A stretch of 64,000 bases of DNA from Euphorbia lathyris (lineage: Eukaryota > Streptophyta > Magnoliopsida > Malpighiales > Euphorbiaceae), in the NCBI RefSeq assembly GCF_963576675.1, contig NC_088911.1, positions 74,119,256-74,183,255 of the forward strand, read 5' to 3'. The position numbers and the translations under genes are program-made. The notes under the pieces were generated by a model. The model saw only the letters and a list, made by a program, of their open reading frames with translations, made no database searches and was not told where the DNA came from. This document shows positions 1 to 11,160 of this stretch, piece by piece; within the stretch, counting starts at the first letter, position 1, and every line of letters starts with the position of its first letter.

Positions 1-204
1 ATGTTCATTTATGTTACATTAAACTCTATCTAAGACATTTAATGGTTCATTACTCAAGATTTAATAAGGTTAAACCTTTGGGTTTCCTTTCATTTAATGT
101 TCTATTTTGTATTTTTAAAGTTTCAGGTATTAAAATATTCGAACATAGGACATATTTGCACAGAAATTGTGTCAAAACGGAGTTTTTATTCGCGTTTTTC
201 AGCC

Positions 205-330
205 ACCAGGGCACGAATCTCGATAGAGATTGCGAAATCTCTACGCGAGCAGCAAAAATCAACAAATTTATGGAGAATAACTCTCTAGAAATTGCCGTGT
301 CGTGACCGAGATTCGTGAATCTCGGTCGCA
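205..330. repeat. cluster of short perfect hairpins
   Basis: Three adjacent inverted repeats are visible. The first is a 6-bp stem at 216-231 with loop GATA. The second is a 7-bp stem at 225-242 that overlaps and competes with the first. The third is a perfect 11-bp stem with a 2-nt loop at 304-327 (arms 304-314 and 317-327). All use the words GAGATT/AATCTC or GACCGAGATTC. They lie about 100 bp upstream of a TATA box in what looks like a retroelement terminal or leader region. Function is unknown; similar but denser blocks occur at 7277-7410, 15488-15660 and 63681-63996. Confidence 0.6.
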
Positions 331-424
331 ACACGCAACCTACATAGGGTGGGAGTTCCGATTTTTGAACTTATTTTTGGCCTATTCATATTCCTATACT
401 AACTATAAACACCTATATTCAACT

Positions 425-647
425 CTATATATACCTAATCCTTACACAAACATCACATCACCTCCAATTTTACCCAATTAAACACACTAAACTCTTCCCA
501 ATACTCTACCTTTTACTCTTCCCAATTTATTCATTCCCTATTCACTATCTTCCTCTTTCATTCATTCAAACCATTACCATTTACACAACCATTTCAATCC
601 TTTGATTTTCTCTCTTCTTTCATATTCTCCTAACTTACAAAAATATC
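425..647 (+). promoter_or_regulatory. TATA box and pyrimidine-rich leader of a retroelement ORF
   Basis: A canonical plant TATA box (CTATATATA, 425-433) is followed by about 210 bp of C/T-rich, G-poor leader up to the ATG at 648. This is the usual look of a plant core promoter plus 5' leader. Nothing else in 1-647 supports a gene; the small ORFs there have no recognisable content. Whether the promoter belongs to an LTR or to an internal subgenomic transcript cannot be decided here. Confidence 0.5.
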
Positions 648-1901
648 ATGCCTAGAACCAAGGTTTCCGGACACAAACCAAAGGTCACCGAAGCTAACCG
701 TCTTCATATGCGATATGGAGCTTATTTTGACATCGAATCTGAAGCGAAAGGCAAACGCTATACTCATTTTTCCGAGTCCAAAATGGAATTCATTGACATG
801 CCTTTTCTCCATTTTGATACGGTAAGCGAGTTATCCTTCTTGGACCGAATTAATGAATTTCTTACTACTCTTGGTTGGAATGCCTTTGCAAGCATGAAAT
901 TTCCTCATAATGATGAATTCATTATTGAATTTTTAGTTACTTTGAAATTTGATAAGAGGAAGCGGTTTATCACTTTTAGGAATAATGGAATTACTTATCA
1001 AATTGACTATGAAGCTATGGGCAATATGTTTGGTTTTCCAACTAGTGGTTTTGTTGAAAGGCCTAGGGAAATTGATTCACACACCATTTGCCATGCATTG
1101 TCGGGCCAAGACACTTTTTACCCCAAAAACACATCTAGCAAGTTGATTCGTGACAATTGTGTGTTTTATTTTCACAAATTCTTGAGTTTCTCCTTGTTTG
1201 GACGGGTTGAGAGTTCAAAAGTCCAAGTTAGGGATTTATTTGTGCTTGATTGTTTGTTGAAAGGTCTCCAAATTGATAGCATAGGAATGCTCTTTAATAA
1301 TTTAGCCCGTGTCGCCGCATCCCACACTAAGCAAGTACCATTAGGCAATTTTATTACCAGACTTGTGATGGGTGCACGTGGAGAATTAACGGATTTTCAA
1401 AACCTCTCTTACTAAGGCTATTTACCTCTTTTGGATATATCAGCTCTACTTCGAGCCAATTTATTGCTTAGAGAAGGTCCCCCCGTTTTTGTTTCGTATG
1501 AGGAGCGTATTGCGCATCTTAGTGGTCATACGGGTGGAGGAGCTTCTAGTTCACATGGTGTAGGTATCGAAGAGGGTGGAGATGAAGAAGCGGGTGAGGA
1601 AGAGGAGCATGATGAACCACAAACCCAAGCACATGTAGGTGAAGAGCACAATATTGATGAACCCGTTAATTTGCAACAAATTTGGAACCAAATGAATGCA
1701 CACAACCGGAAATTGAACTTGAGGTTGGATGATATCGTTGAAAGTAACCAAGCAATGAGTTCAAGAATTACCGAGGTGGACACCAATATCAACACCTTGC
1801 GGAAGGAGCATAAGTCAACAAGACGTCGGGTATTATCATTCTTCCGTCGTCAAAATGTTGTGACCACACCGTCTCCACCGGATTCGCCTACTCATGCATA
1901 G
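648..1901 (+). pseudogene. retroelement ORF, plant transposon protein / Athila ORF1-like, one in-frame stop
   Basis: Two reading-frame segments (648-1415, 255 aa; 1431-1901, 156 aa) are in the same frame and separated only by a TAA at 1413-1415, so they are one ORF of about 417 codons with a single nonsense mutation. The N-terminal half has the pattern of the uncharacterised domain found in plant retroelement ORFs: a conserved LGW near residue 75, then an F/L-rich helical stretch and GFPTSGF around residue 130. The second half is acidic (a GGDEEAGEEEEHDE run), followed by a probable coiled coil and a basic tail. No gag zinc knuckle, protease or RT is visible nearby. The function of this protein class is not known. 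Family assignment is by resemblance only. Confidence 0.55.
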
Positions 1902-2799
1902 GTTTTATCTTATCCTTTTATTCATCATTTATCTTGTTATGTTTATTTTCAATCTAAGTTTGGTACACTATTTATAATTCCTATTATGTTTGGTACAGTT
2001 TTATTTTAATGTTGGATGATTTTATATTCGATAATTTTTCTTTCTTATTTCGTATGATTTATTTCATATAAATTTTCGTGTTTTATCAATTTTTGCACCA
2101 ATGAGGACATGGTCCGAATTAAGTGTGGGAGGAGATATTACATATATCATTTTATTTTTAGTACGAATGAATGTAACGAATAAGAACATTTAATGTCCAT
2201 ATTAACATGTTAAGCAACATTTATTAAATGCAACATTTTTAATATGCAAACAAATTTTGAAATTTTTCAACAAAGTCATACTTTTTAATAATGACATTTT
2301 AATGCAAAACATTATTTTTCATAACTTAACGTTTTCATATACTTATAAATTAATCATAAGTTAAATTTTGTTTTTTTTAGGATATGATTATTTTTAGGTT
2401 ATCATTATCAATAGAAATGATATTTCTATATGGGCAATATTTTTCAAATTTTTCACAAATCTCTGATACGGTTTTAAGTAAAAACGTCTCGAGTGAATGT
2501 ATTTAAGTAAATAAATTCTTTATTTCAATCTCTATCTTATATCATGCAATTCATGATAAAATAAATCTTATTTTACATTTTCAATTAGGTTTATAGGCAT
2601 TAAATTGAACTAACAAATTTTAGCTCGGTTTGATTTTCGTCTTACATTAACACCAATTGAAGTTTTTAAGGAAACTTTAGTCATAATACATGTTGAATTT
2701 TAAGTCAATATAGGATGAATGTGCTATTTTTCTTTTTTCCCAATTTACAATTTCAATTTTTTAATTAATGTTAATTAATCAAGTAGTCGTATTCTTAAC
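1902..2799. other. AT-rich non-coding stretch with a possible polypurine tract
   Basis: No coding content is seen. At 2121-2137 there is a purine-rich word (AAGTGTGGGAGGAGATA), preceded by a phrase of the type that comes before the 3' LTR of plant Athila/Ty3-type elements. If real, the 3' LTR of the ORF-648 element would start just after it, but no matching 5' LTR was found in the window. Confidence 0.3.
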
Positions 2800-3065
2800 T
2801 TTTGGCCACGATTGAGACCAACCTTATCACAATCGAGGTATGAAAGGGAAGAAAATTAAGTAAACGGTACTTTTGGCTACGATTGCGACCACCCTTATCC
2901 AAATCGAGGTATGGAAGGAACGTTAACATTAAAGCAAAAATTAAGCGTGTTTAAGTTTAAAGTAACGATTGCGTCCACCCATGGCATGGTCGGTACCTCT
3001 TAGACGAACACAAATAAAATGCATATAAAGTTACGATCGAGACTACCCTTATCTCGAGCGCAACT
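2800..3065. repeat. four degenerate repeats with internal inverted symmetry
   Basis: Four related units occur near 2800-2848, 2871-2920, 2962-3000 and 3029-3065. Each reads approximately ACGATTG-ACCACCCTTATC-ATCGAGGTATGG with substitutions. The CGATTG and CAATCG ends of a unit can pair. Units are about 70-90 bp apart and diverged. The surrounding sequence up to 3387 is AT-rich with no gene. Confidence 0.5.
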
Positions 3066-3387
3066 AAGCAAATAAATTAACCTAAGTATTTATTCATTTA
3101 ATATAATTCATATAATAGTTTAGGTTTGGGAAAGGAAAATTTTGTGCTTTGAAATGCCTTGAGACGAAAGACTCAATAACATGCGTGCTTATATCATCCC
3201 GAATACTTCAATTTTAAAATTGAAAATACAAGACGAATGATATATCGCCTTTATACTAGTTAGTTTGGTATTTTGCATATAAATTTGCCATGCGAAGTTA
3301 AAAAAATTCGGCTTAACTAATTTAAAGAGGAATACAAAGATATATATTTTATTTTCATTAAAAGATTAGTTAAAGGATAAATTCAGT

Positions 3388-4404
3388 TGCATTTCTCATA
3401 TTATATGTGGACGATATATTACTAATGGGAAATGACATAGCTCTACTACAGTCGGTGAAAGTATGATTATCAGGTAACTTCTCCATGAAAGACCTTGGTG
3501 AAGCAGCTTATATATTAGGTATAAAGATCTACAGAGATAGATCAAGAAGACTGTTTGGTCTTTCACAGGCTGCATACATTGAAAAGGTGCTAAAGCAGTT
3601 TAGCATGCTTGAATCGAAACGAGGTAACTTACCCATGGTACATGGGGTAAAGTTAAGCAATCATCAATGTCCTAAAACCGAAGATGATAAGAAACGCATG
3701 GTTGTAATTCCGTACGCCAGCGCAATCGGTTAGATTATGTATGATATGCTTTGCACTAGACCTGGCGTAGCGTTCGCGTTAAGCATAACGAGTCGTTATC
3801 AAGGTAATCCGGGTGACGAGCATTGGAATTCCATCAAGAACATTCTTAAGTACTTGAGAAGGACTAAAGATATGTTCCTAGTGTACGGAGAAGGGGATCT
3901 GAAAATAGAAGGATTTTCATATGCTAGTCATCTTACAGATGAGAACGATTTTAGACCCCAATCAGGATACCTGTTTATCTTGAATGGGGGCGCGGTCAGT
4001 TGGAAGAGTTCCAAACAGGGAAGCGTGGCTTTCTCTACGACCGAGTCAGAGTACATCGATGCTGCGGAGGCAGCAAAGGAAGCAGTTTAGATTAAGAAGT
4101 TCATTACAGAACTTGGTGTGGTGCCTAACATTGTGAATCCCATTACTCTGTACTATGATAACAATGGAGCCATTGCACAAGCAAAGGAACCACGGTCTCA
4201 TAATGCATCCAAGCATTACCTTCAGCGATACCACCTTGTAAGAGAGATTGTTGCAAGAGGAGATGTGAGAATAGAAAGAGTACCTACAAAGGACAACGTT
4301 GCAGATCCGTTGATAAAGCCCTTAACCCAGAAAGTACATGATCGTCATTTAAGTTCTACTGGGATAAGTTATAGAAACAATTGGCTTTAGTCCAAGTGGG
4401 AGTA
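3388..4404 (+). pseudogene. Ty1/copia pol 3' end (RT C-terminus and RNase H), truncated copy 1
   Basis: Almost identical to 19922-20943 of the full element downstream. It begins abruptly at about 3388, inside the RT domain just before the YVDD catalytic box (LYVDDILLMGND), and runs through MKDLGEA, the RNase H region (STTESEY, DNNGAIA) and a C-terminus at 4390. All segments are in one frame. In-frame stops are TGA 3464 (a Trp position in the family), TAG 3734 and TAG 4088 (a Trp position). The first two and the third are also present in copy 2. It ends in a polypurine tract (CAAGTGGGAG) directly before the LTR at 4405. The 5' part of this copy is missing. Confidence 0.85.
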
Positions 4405-4916
4405 TGTTGGGGTTTAGTGTCCTATAGACAATTGTTCCAAGATATAAACCTAATGTAAATGAATTGTTCTTTATGTCATTTTTTTTAATAAGATATGGTT
4501 TCATAGCTGTATAAAGGCAACCTCTTTTAAAGAACTAAATAAGTCTAATAAAAGGAAATCCCTAAGTTTATTTAAAGTGATTATAAAGGGTTTATACAAG
4601 CATGAAGTGAGACGAAACATTATAATAAACTAATAAACTTAAAACCACCCCAAGTCAAGTGATATGTTTTGAATAGGGATTGACATAATACTGTTGAGAC
4701 TTGCATGTAACAATGTTTTCTGTCGAGACAGAGAGCTGATCTCACAAGCTTCAGATATGCAGATATCTGGACAGTTACATGGATCCAATGAAAGGAGTTC
4801 ATTAGGATTGGGGACCCGACTTGAGATAACAAGATGGGTAGATTTATCCTTGTCACTTGTTCATCTTATTGGTATTAATAAGTATAAGTAATCCTAAGAC
4901 TCAAAGGAATGTTAAT
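4405..4916 (+). mobile_element. Ty1/copia LTR of element B, left part (interrupted)
   Basis: Starts TGTTGGGGTTTAGTGTCC right after the polypurine tract and matches 20944-21455 at roughly 96%. It is interrupted at 4916 by insertion of element A. The uninterrupted LTR continues at 13867. It contains a short conserved stem TCTGTC-GA-GACAGA, which is also found in the LTRs of element A. Confidence 0.9.
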
Positions 4917-6758
4917 TGTTGGAGTTTAGTGTCCTAAAGACAATTGCTTTAGGATATAAATATTAATGAATAAATTGTTTATTTAGTCATTTGTTTAATC
5001 AGATATATAGCATTAAAATGTAACTATATCTAAAGGCACAAATCTTTCATAAAGAAAGTAATCCTAAGTTTATTTAAGTAGTTATAAAGTGTTCATACAA
5101 GCATGAAGTGAAACTATACTTTATAATAGACCAATAGACTTAAAATCAACCCAAGTCAAGTAATATGTTATAGGGGTTGGCATATTACTGTTGAGACTTG
5201 CATATAACAGCGTTTTCTGTCGAGACAGAAAGCTCATCTCACAAGTTTTAGATATTTAGATATCTAGACAGTTACATGGATCCGGTGAAGGAGTTCATTA
5301 GGATTGGGACCCGACTAGAGATAACAGCATGGATTAATTTATCTAAAAGTGTCAACTGTTCATCTCATTGGTATTAGTAGGTATAACTAATCCTCAGACT
5401 CAAACATTCGTTAATTAGTGATTCTGGATTATGGAGTCTGATACTTTGATTCTGTGCGAGCACGATCCAACAGGTGAGAGCTTGGGGTGTGTGAGAGCAG
5501 GGTTGGGTATCACACAAAGTAATTGCAGAATAGTTAATGTCAGATTGAGCATTCGTCACTCCCGATAAGTGGGAGATATATCCAAATGGCCGCTTGTGGT
5601 GAATTGACTGAAATCCTTGCAAGGTGATAGAGTTAAGAGTAGAAATGAACATTTCACTTAACTTATCTTTTCAGAGTGAATTCAACATGTACAAGTAAAA
5701 TCGGACTCTTTGTTATATGTAACCTTGACACGTTCCATGGTTATAAGGAATTGACCAACATGATATAGTTGATGAATGATCGTATTATACTGTACCTAAT
5801 ACAGAAAGGTTAACGTCAGTTATCAACCTGACTTCTTAATTGCTCTGGGGGAATATCATAGGTTCTGCTAGTAACAGCTCGCGATGGTATTCCGTTATAT
5901 ATATGTTGGAATTAATCGTGATGAATAATTTCAAAGGATATATACGGCTAGTGGCAATAAAGAACCTAATGGGTCGCATATGGGACTTGGAATCGGAGGA
6001 CGAAAATGTAATTAGTGAGACACTATATATATGGGCCGAAATTTGTAGATTAATTAGGGATATATTAATTTGATTAATAATTATAATTTGATTATGGTTA
6101 TGAATTAAATTAAAGGATTATCTGATAATATTAATTAGAAGTTTTTATGTGATTAAAACTCTAATTATTATTCAAAAAAAACTCTAATTAATTATCCCTA
6201 ACATTAATTAATTATTAATTTGATTAATAATAATTATCTAGATATAATTAGTTATTATTTAGATAATAGTAAAGTGTTTATTTAATTATCTAATTAGGAA
6301 TCCTATTCCGAATAAGATTCCAATTATTTAATTACCTAACACAACTGGGATTAGGGTTTTGAGAAGTCTATAATAGACTCCCTAACCCCATAATTCGGCT
6401 AACACAAAATAGAAGTGCTAGAGGAATCATTCCGCAACCGTCTCGGCTAATTACAATCTTTCTTACTCTCTCTTTGATCTCGTATCGATTTCTGTTATAG
6501 GCAATCATTGCGATTGCTATTATTAAGGTTGATTACTGATTAGTTATCTTTTTCTGTGTTGTTTCTTTTGTTGTTCGTGATACACGGATTAAGAGTTGTG
6601 GGCACTTCGTTTGCAACCGTAGATAGTTCTTCACCGAAGGTATTATTTTCTATCCCTCTTTATATGAAATAACAATTAACAGATCTTGGAAAGGGAAATA
6701 GATAAAATAGATAAAATTTTATTATTCCGCTGCGGCTAGGCTTGTCTATTTTCCTTCA
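4917..6758 (+). repeat. 5' LTR of element A
   Basis: 1842 bp, TG...CA ends, followed by one base and then a PBS. The LTR resembles that of element B in blocks (for example TTGAGACTTGCAT and ATTAGTGATTCTGGATTATGG), so A and B are sister families. Small ORFs in it, such as the minus-strand one at 5374-5652, repeat in the 3' LTR and have no protein-like features. Confidence 0.92.
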
Positions 6759-6759
6759 T

Positions 6760-6771
6760 TGGTATCAGAGC
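6760..6771 (+). other. primer binding site (tRNA-iMet) of element A
   Basis: TGGTATCAGAGC, the standard plant copia PBS complementary to the 3' end of initiator Met tRNA, one base after the LTR end. It fixes the LTR boundary and the element orientation. Confidence 0.93.
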
Positions 6772-7189
6772 CTATGTTAATCTGTTATTTCATATATGTA
6801 AATAAAAGAGTTTTCAATCAGATTGAATGAAATTTATTGTTAGGTTAATTAATAAATCAGTTTATTTAATTAATCTAAAGATAAATGGAGATTTTAATTA
6901 TTTGATAACGGTTAAGATGAGATTAAGATGTTTTATGATTCAGTTAATTAACAAAGGGTTTGTTGATTAAAACAATGTTTTGTATATGTGATATACATGT
7001 TTGTGGATTAAGGGTTTTAACTGTTTGAATCGTTAAAAGAGTTAATTAGATTAATCTTTGAAAATTTTGATTTTGTTAACGATTTGAACGAAACGGTTAG
7101 AATCAATTAATTATTGATATATATTTAGAAAGAGTTATATATAAATATAAATTTGTTTTTTTTAAGGAGTTATATATAAATATAAATTT

Positions 7190-7192
<3 letters not shown>

Positions 7193-7222
<30 letters not shown>
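7193..7222. repeat. (TA)n microsatellite in the leader of element A
   Basis: About 15 TA units, preceded by a 30-bp tandem duplication at about 7133-7192. Element B has an equivalent (TA)n tract at 15461-15487 in the same leader position, directly before its hairpin block. Confidence 0.9.
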
Positions 7223-7225
<3 letters not shown>

Positions 7226-7276
7226 TACATTTGTTTTATTTTTAAAAGAAAAGATTAAAAAAAAATTTAATGTTTC

Positions 7277-7410
7277 GAACACAGCAGCTTTGCTGCTGTG
7301 TTCATTCCGCCTATTCTATAGGTTGGGGCGGCAATTGCTGCCTTTTTGGCAGCAGTGCCGCCCACTGTCGCGGATTAAATCCGCGATAGGGACGAACCAG
7401 TTTTCGTCCC
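7277..7410 (+). repeat. block of four adjacent hairpins in the leader of element A
   Basis: Four inverted repeats sit one after another. 7277-7303 is a perfect 12-bp stem with loop TTT. 7326-7363 has a 16-17-bp stem with loop TTTTT. 7368-7386 is a perfect 9-bp stem around one base. 7389-7410 is an 8-bp stem with a 6-nt loop. The block is GC-rich in an AT-rich leader. It lies between the PBS and gag, so it would be in the genomic RNA 5' leader. The small ORF over it (7290-7481) is a by-product of the repeats. Confidence 0.85.
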
Positions 7411-8648
7411 CTTCACGTTTATTTTCTGTTTTAATTTTTTCTAAATGTTTTGGTTTTCTGAAAACTAAAATTAATATATAGAATTAATTAATCCACATGA
7501 TTTGATCGTTGTCCATTTTAAATTGTATAGATTAAATTGAGTTGTCTAATTAAAGATATTATGATACGATTAATTAGACGAACTATTTCATTGATACAAA
7601 ATTAAAATTTAGGAACAACGAATCAGCCCATATAAGTTTATTGATATATAATTGTTATAATTAATAAAAGTATTTGGTAATTATATGTGTTTTAATTTGA
7701 TTTTGCAAACTGTTTTGTGCTTAATAATTATACTTGATATACTAGTTAAACACATTAAACAGTTTCGGTAAAATAGTTAAACACAATAATTTAATAATCT
7801 CTCGTCTTAAAAGTTTTGTATTTTGGAATTGATTTTGCAAAGTTATTTGATGTTTAATTATTTGTATGGGATACGGTTGAATTAAACACGGTAAATAATT
7901 TTGGTAAAATAATTGAACACAAATAATTGATATTTTGTATAGTTATATTTTGAAAAGTCTAATTAAGTCTATGTTTGATATATTTTAATTAGAATAAAAT
8001 ATAAATGATACAAAATTTAATTAAAGGTTAATTTGATAGAAAAGTTAAGTAAAGGACTAAATTGATAATAAAATTAATTTAAGGGTTAATTTGATTAACT
8101 AAAATATTACATAAACAGTTTATGTAATCAACCAATTAAGTTTATTTAATTGAGTCTTTGCATGTTTTGAGTTATGGACATATTTGGACCATCTATAATT
8201 GTTATTTAGTCTTTTGGTATTTTTGAAAATAGAACATGCGAGTCCTGCCTTATCTACTCTCCATTGTATTTCTCTTCTCACCTAAATCCCTTCAAATTAG
8301 TTGAAGTATTCTAAAGTAGTATAGAAATTAAATATTTTTGTAAATCAAGGCGCCAAGGAAAAGACGGAGAACCTGAAGGAGAAATATGTAATAGTTAGTA
8401 TTTCCCTAGGGTTGACCTTTTATTCCGTTTATGGCTCGACGGAATAATTTAGATAATATCTCCATAACCGGCAATGTAAATTGTATGTGTCTGATGTATG
8501 CTAAAGCAAATCAAGACTAGGTTAGATTATGAGACTTAAAATAAAATCCCTCACTAATTAAAAGTTAAGTAAATAAGCAAGTTATTAAAATCGGTTGCCC
8601 CTCCCTAATATTATAATTCAACCGGCAGTACTGGGGGCCTTTGGGTTG

Positions 8649-8921
8649 TTGAGCAAACTCAAGCTCGGGGTCTTATGGTAACACCTGAATTATCGAAAAT
8701 CGTTTTCACGAATATGGGGTAATACTTAAATTGGGTTAGAATAATTGGATGAGCAAACTCATGTTGTTCTAACCTAATGGGCAATATGGTTGGGATTGAT
8801 AAACAAAACATATCAGTTACTAATCTGGTTAGTAACCCAATAACCTAGAAATCACATGGTTGATGTGATTGATTGCATGAATCTACATAATGAATGAAAC
8901 TAGCTTGTTGAGCAAACTCAA
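8649..8921 (+). repeat. three hairpins with identical CAAA loop in the leader of element A
   Basis: TTGAG-CAAA-CTCAA at 8649-8662, ATGAG-CAAA-CTCAT at 8749-8762 and TTGAG-CAAA-CTCAA at 8908-8921, all perfectly paired. The same three positions in element B (16524-16537, 16626-16639, 16795-16808) carry loop TAAA, with the second and third stems weakened. The surrounding leader (about 8479-9130 versus 16357-17010) is highly similar between A and B. Confidence 0.8.
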
Positions 8922-9133
8922 GGTGAAATTTCAGGAGTTAGGATTCTAGCTCACTAAGGGATTTGTGAAATTCTTCGAATTAATATTGAGGGTTATTAAT
9001 TTGGTAAAATAGTGGGAGCAATTTAAAAACATAAAAGACCAACGTATTTAAATTGTAAATGAATTAAGCAAATGAATAACATTCGTCACTCTATCTCACT
9101 CTCAAGTAAATACTCTGAATCATCATATCTAAA

Positions 9134-9990
9134 ATGGATCTACGTAATATTTTAACCGATAACAAATTGAATAGTTCAAAATTCACCAACTATTTTGGCA
9201 AACTCAAAATTGTTTTGGGGATTTGAAATGATTGGGTATGTATTAAGATACATTGATACCCATCATCAAAATTGTTTTGAAGTTCGAAAAGATTGGGTAC
9301 GTATGAAGATACGTCAATATCCAATGTCCTTGTTGATGATGCTTCTGTTAAGAGGATTGATGTTTACCAGAAGCACCAATCAGATGATGAACATACAGGA
9401 TGTATCATACTTGCAGTTATGGCACTAGAGCTACAAAAGCAACATGAGAACATGGATACGTATTCCATGGTTATACACTTGGAAGAGGTGTTTTGAGAAA
9501 CATACTCAAATGCAGACGCTATGAGATAGCGATGAATGTTTCGCTCCAAGATGCAAGAAGGTTCTTCTGTTGTGGCACTTTGTGTCAAGATGATTGACTA
9601 CATCACTAAAGCTTTCTAGTATTAGATTTGTGATGGATAATGAATTAAGTGTCGACTTAGTTCTACAATCCCTCCTAGAGATTTATTCATAAGTTCATCT
9701 CGAACTGTCAGATGAATAAACTCAGAGACCTCTCTAGAAGAGCTTTTGAATATGCTCAAGTCAGTTGAGCCCAAATCTTAAGAAAGTGATGTCAGCACTT
9801 GTTATTGAGGGATCTCACGAGAGAAAGGGGAGTTTCCCAATTCTAATGATTCCAAGAAGAACAAGTGCATTAAACCCAAGTCAATAAAAGCAAGAAGGGA
9901 ATGCCACCAATATGGTAACGAAGGGAATTGGAAGAGGGACTGTAAGAAGTACTTAGACTCTCTCTAGAAGAATGGCCATGATGGTGCTTT
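9134..9990 (+). pseudogene. decayed copia gag of element A
   Basis: Begins at an ATG aligned with the gag start of element B (17011) and keeps recognisable stretches (ILTDNKLN, KHQSDDEHTGCIIL, KQHENMDTYSM), but with many stops and frameshifts. A tandem duplication of about 60 bp lies at roughly 9209-9310. The zinc knuckle is visible near 9899-9945 as CHQYGN..NWKRDC: the second Cys has become Tyr and the His has become Asn, so the CCHC motif is dead. The protease segment present in B after this point is missing. Confidence 0.8.
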
Positions 9991-10009
9991 TACTTTTAGA
10001 ACTAAAAGA

Positions 10010-11160
10010 TAGATAATTCAACTTACTTATGATAGTCACCTAAGCCATGTAAGCAAGAAACACATGTCTAAGCTGCATCAAGATAGGCTTATAGACTCGG
10101 TTGATTTTGAATCAATGGGCACATGTAAGTCTTGTTTAAAGGAAAGATGACAAAGACACCCTTTAGCAATAAAGGAGAATGTGTATCAAATACTCTAAGA
10201 CTAGTACATTCAGATGTATGTAGTCATACGTCAAACATAAGCAAGAGAAAGGTTCAATCACTTCATTAGCTTCATAAGATGATCATACCAGATATTGATT
10301 CATCTACTTGATGAAGCATGAGTCAGAAGCTTTTGAGAAAGTTCAAATGCTTCAAGAATGAAGTAAGAAAAACAAACAAGAAAGAATATTATAGTGCTTC
10401 GATTAGATCATCGTGGAGAATATCTTTCTAATGATTTTTCTGAATTATCTAAATTGAATATAGGATTCGCTCATAATGGACTCCTCCGTATACACCCCGA
10501 TGTATCTGAAAGGAGAAATTATACTCTATTGGATATAGTACGATCCATGATGAGCACAACCTCTCTTTCAAAGATGTTCTAAGGCTACGCCCTAGAAACC
10601 GCCTTATTTACCTTGAACCGAGTATCCATAAAACTGCCAAGTTCTATTCCATTTGAATTGTTCATTGGAAAGGAAACCCAGTTTCTCTTTCATGAGAATT
10701 TAGGGGTGTTCAGCACATGTTAAATACATAGCATCAAATTAAGTTAGACCCTAAATCCGATAAATATTTCTTCATTGGAATTCCGAAAAGAAACATTAGG
10801 ATATTACTTCTATCATTCGGATGATCGAAAGTAATAGTATCCAAACACTGTATTTCTAGAGAAGGAGTTTCTTCTAGAAACACAAGTAGAAAGCGTGATT
10901 GAACTTAAAGAAGTTCAAGAAGAAGGATTAGCTGACATAGCGGAAGCGATGGTGGAACCCGAATATGTCTCACAAGATAAGACACTAGTGACATTACTAA
11001 CTCATAGGTCTGGTCGAGTTCATCAAATCCCAAAGAGATTTGGATTTCTAGTGGGAGACGACGAAGAGGCTCACGTGTTAGACGATGAACCTACGACTTA
11101 TAAGAAGGGTCTTGTAGACCTATACATGTAAGCTAGTGGGAGCTCGTATGAACCTTTACA
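10010..11160 (+). pseudogene. decayed integrase and pre-RT region of element A
   Basis: Starts near 10010 with sequence equivalent to B 18272 (gag-pre-integrase), so B 17860-18250 (protease) is absent in A. Integrase pieces are readable, for example VLRLDHRGEYLSNDF and VSERRNYTLLDIVRS at about 10394-10582, but frameshifts and stops occur throughout. The acidic linker before RT is readable at 10895-11131. The RT palm part (B about 19380-19915) is deleted. At the deletion there are two close copies of CTAGTGGGAGCT (about 11133 and 11170). Confidence 0.75.

Noticed and set aside
5374..5652. Minus-strand ORF of 92 aa repeated at 12483-12761
   Set aside because: It is identical in both because it lies in the LTRs of element A; composition and lack of motifs argue against a real protein.
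6760..6771. tRNA gene fragment
   Set aside because: The match to the tRNA 3' end is the retrotransposon primer binding site; no tRNA cloverleaf surrounds it. No tRNA or rRNA gene was recognised in the window.
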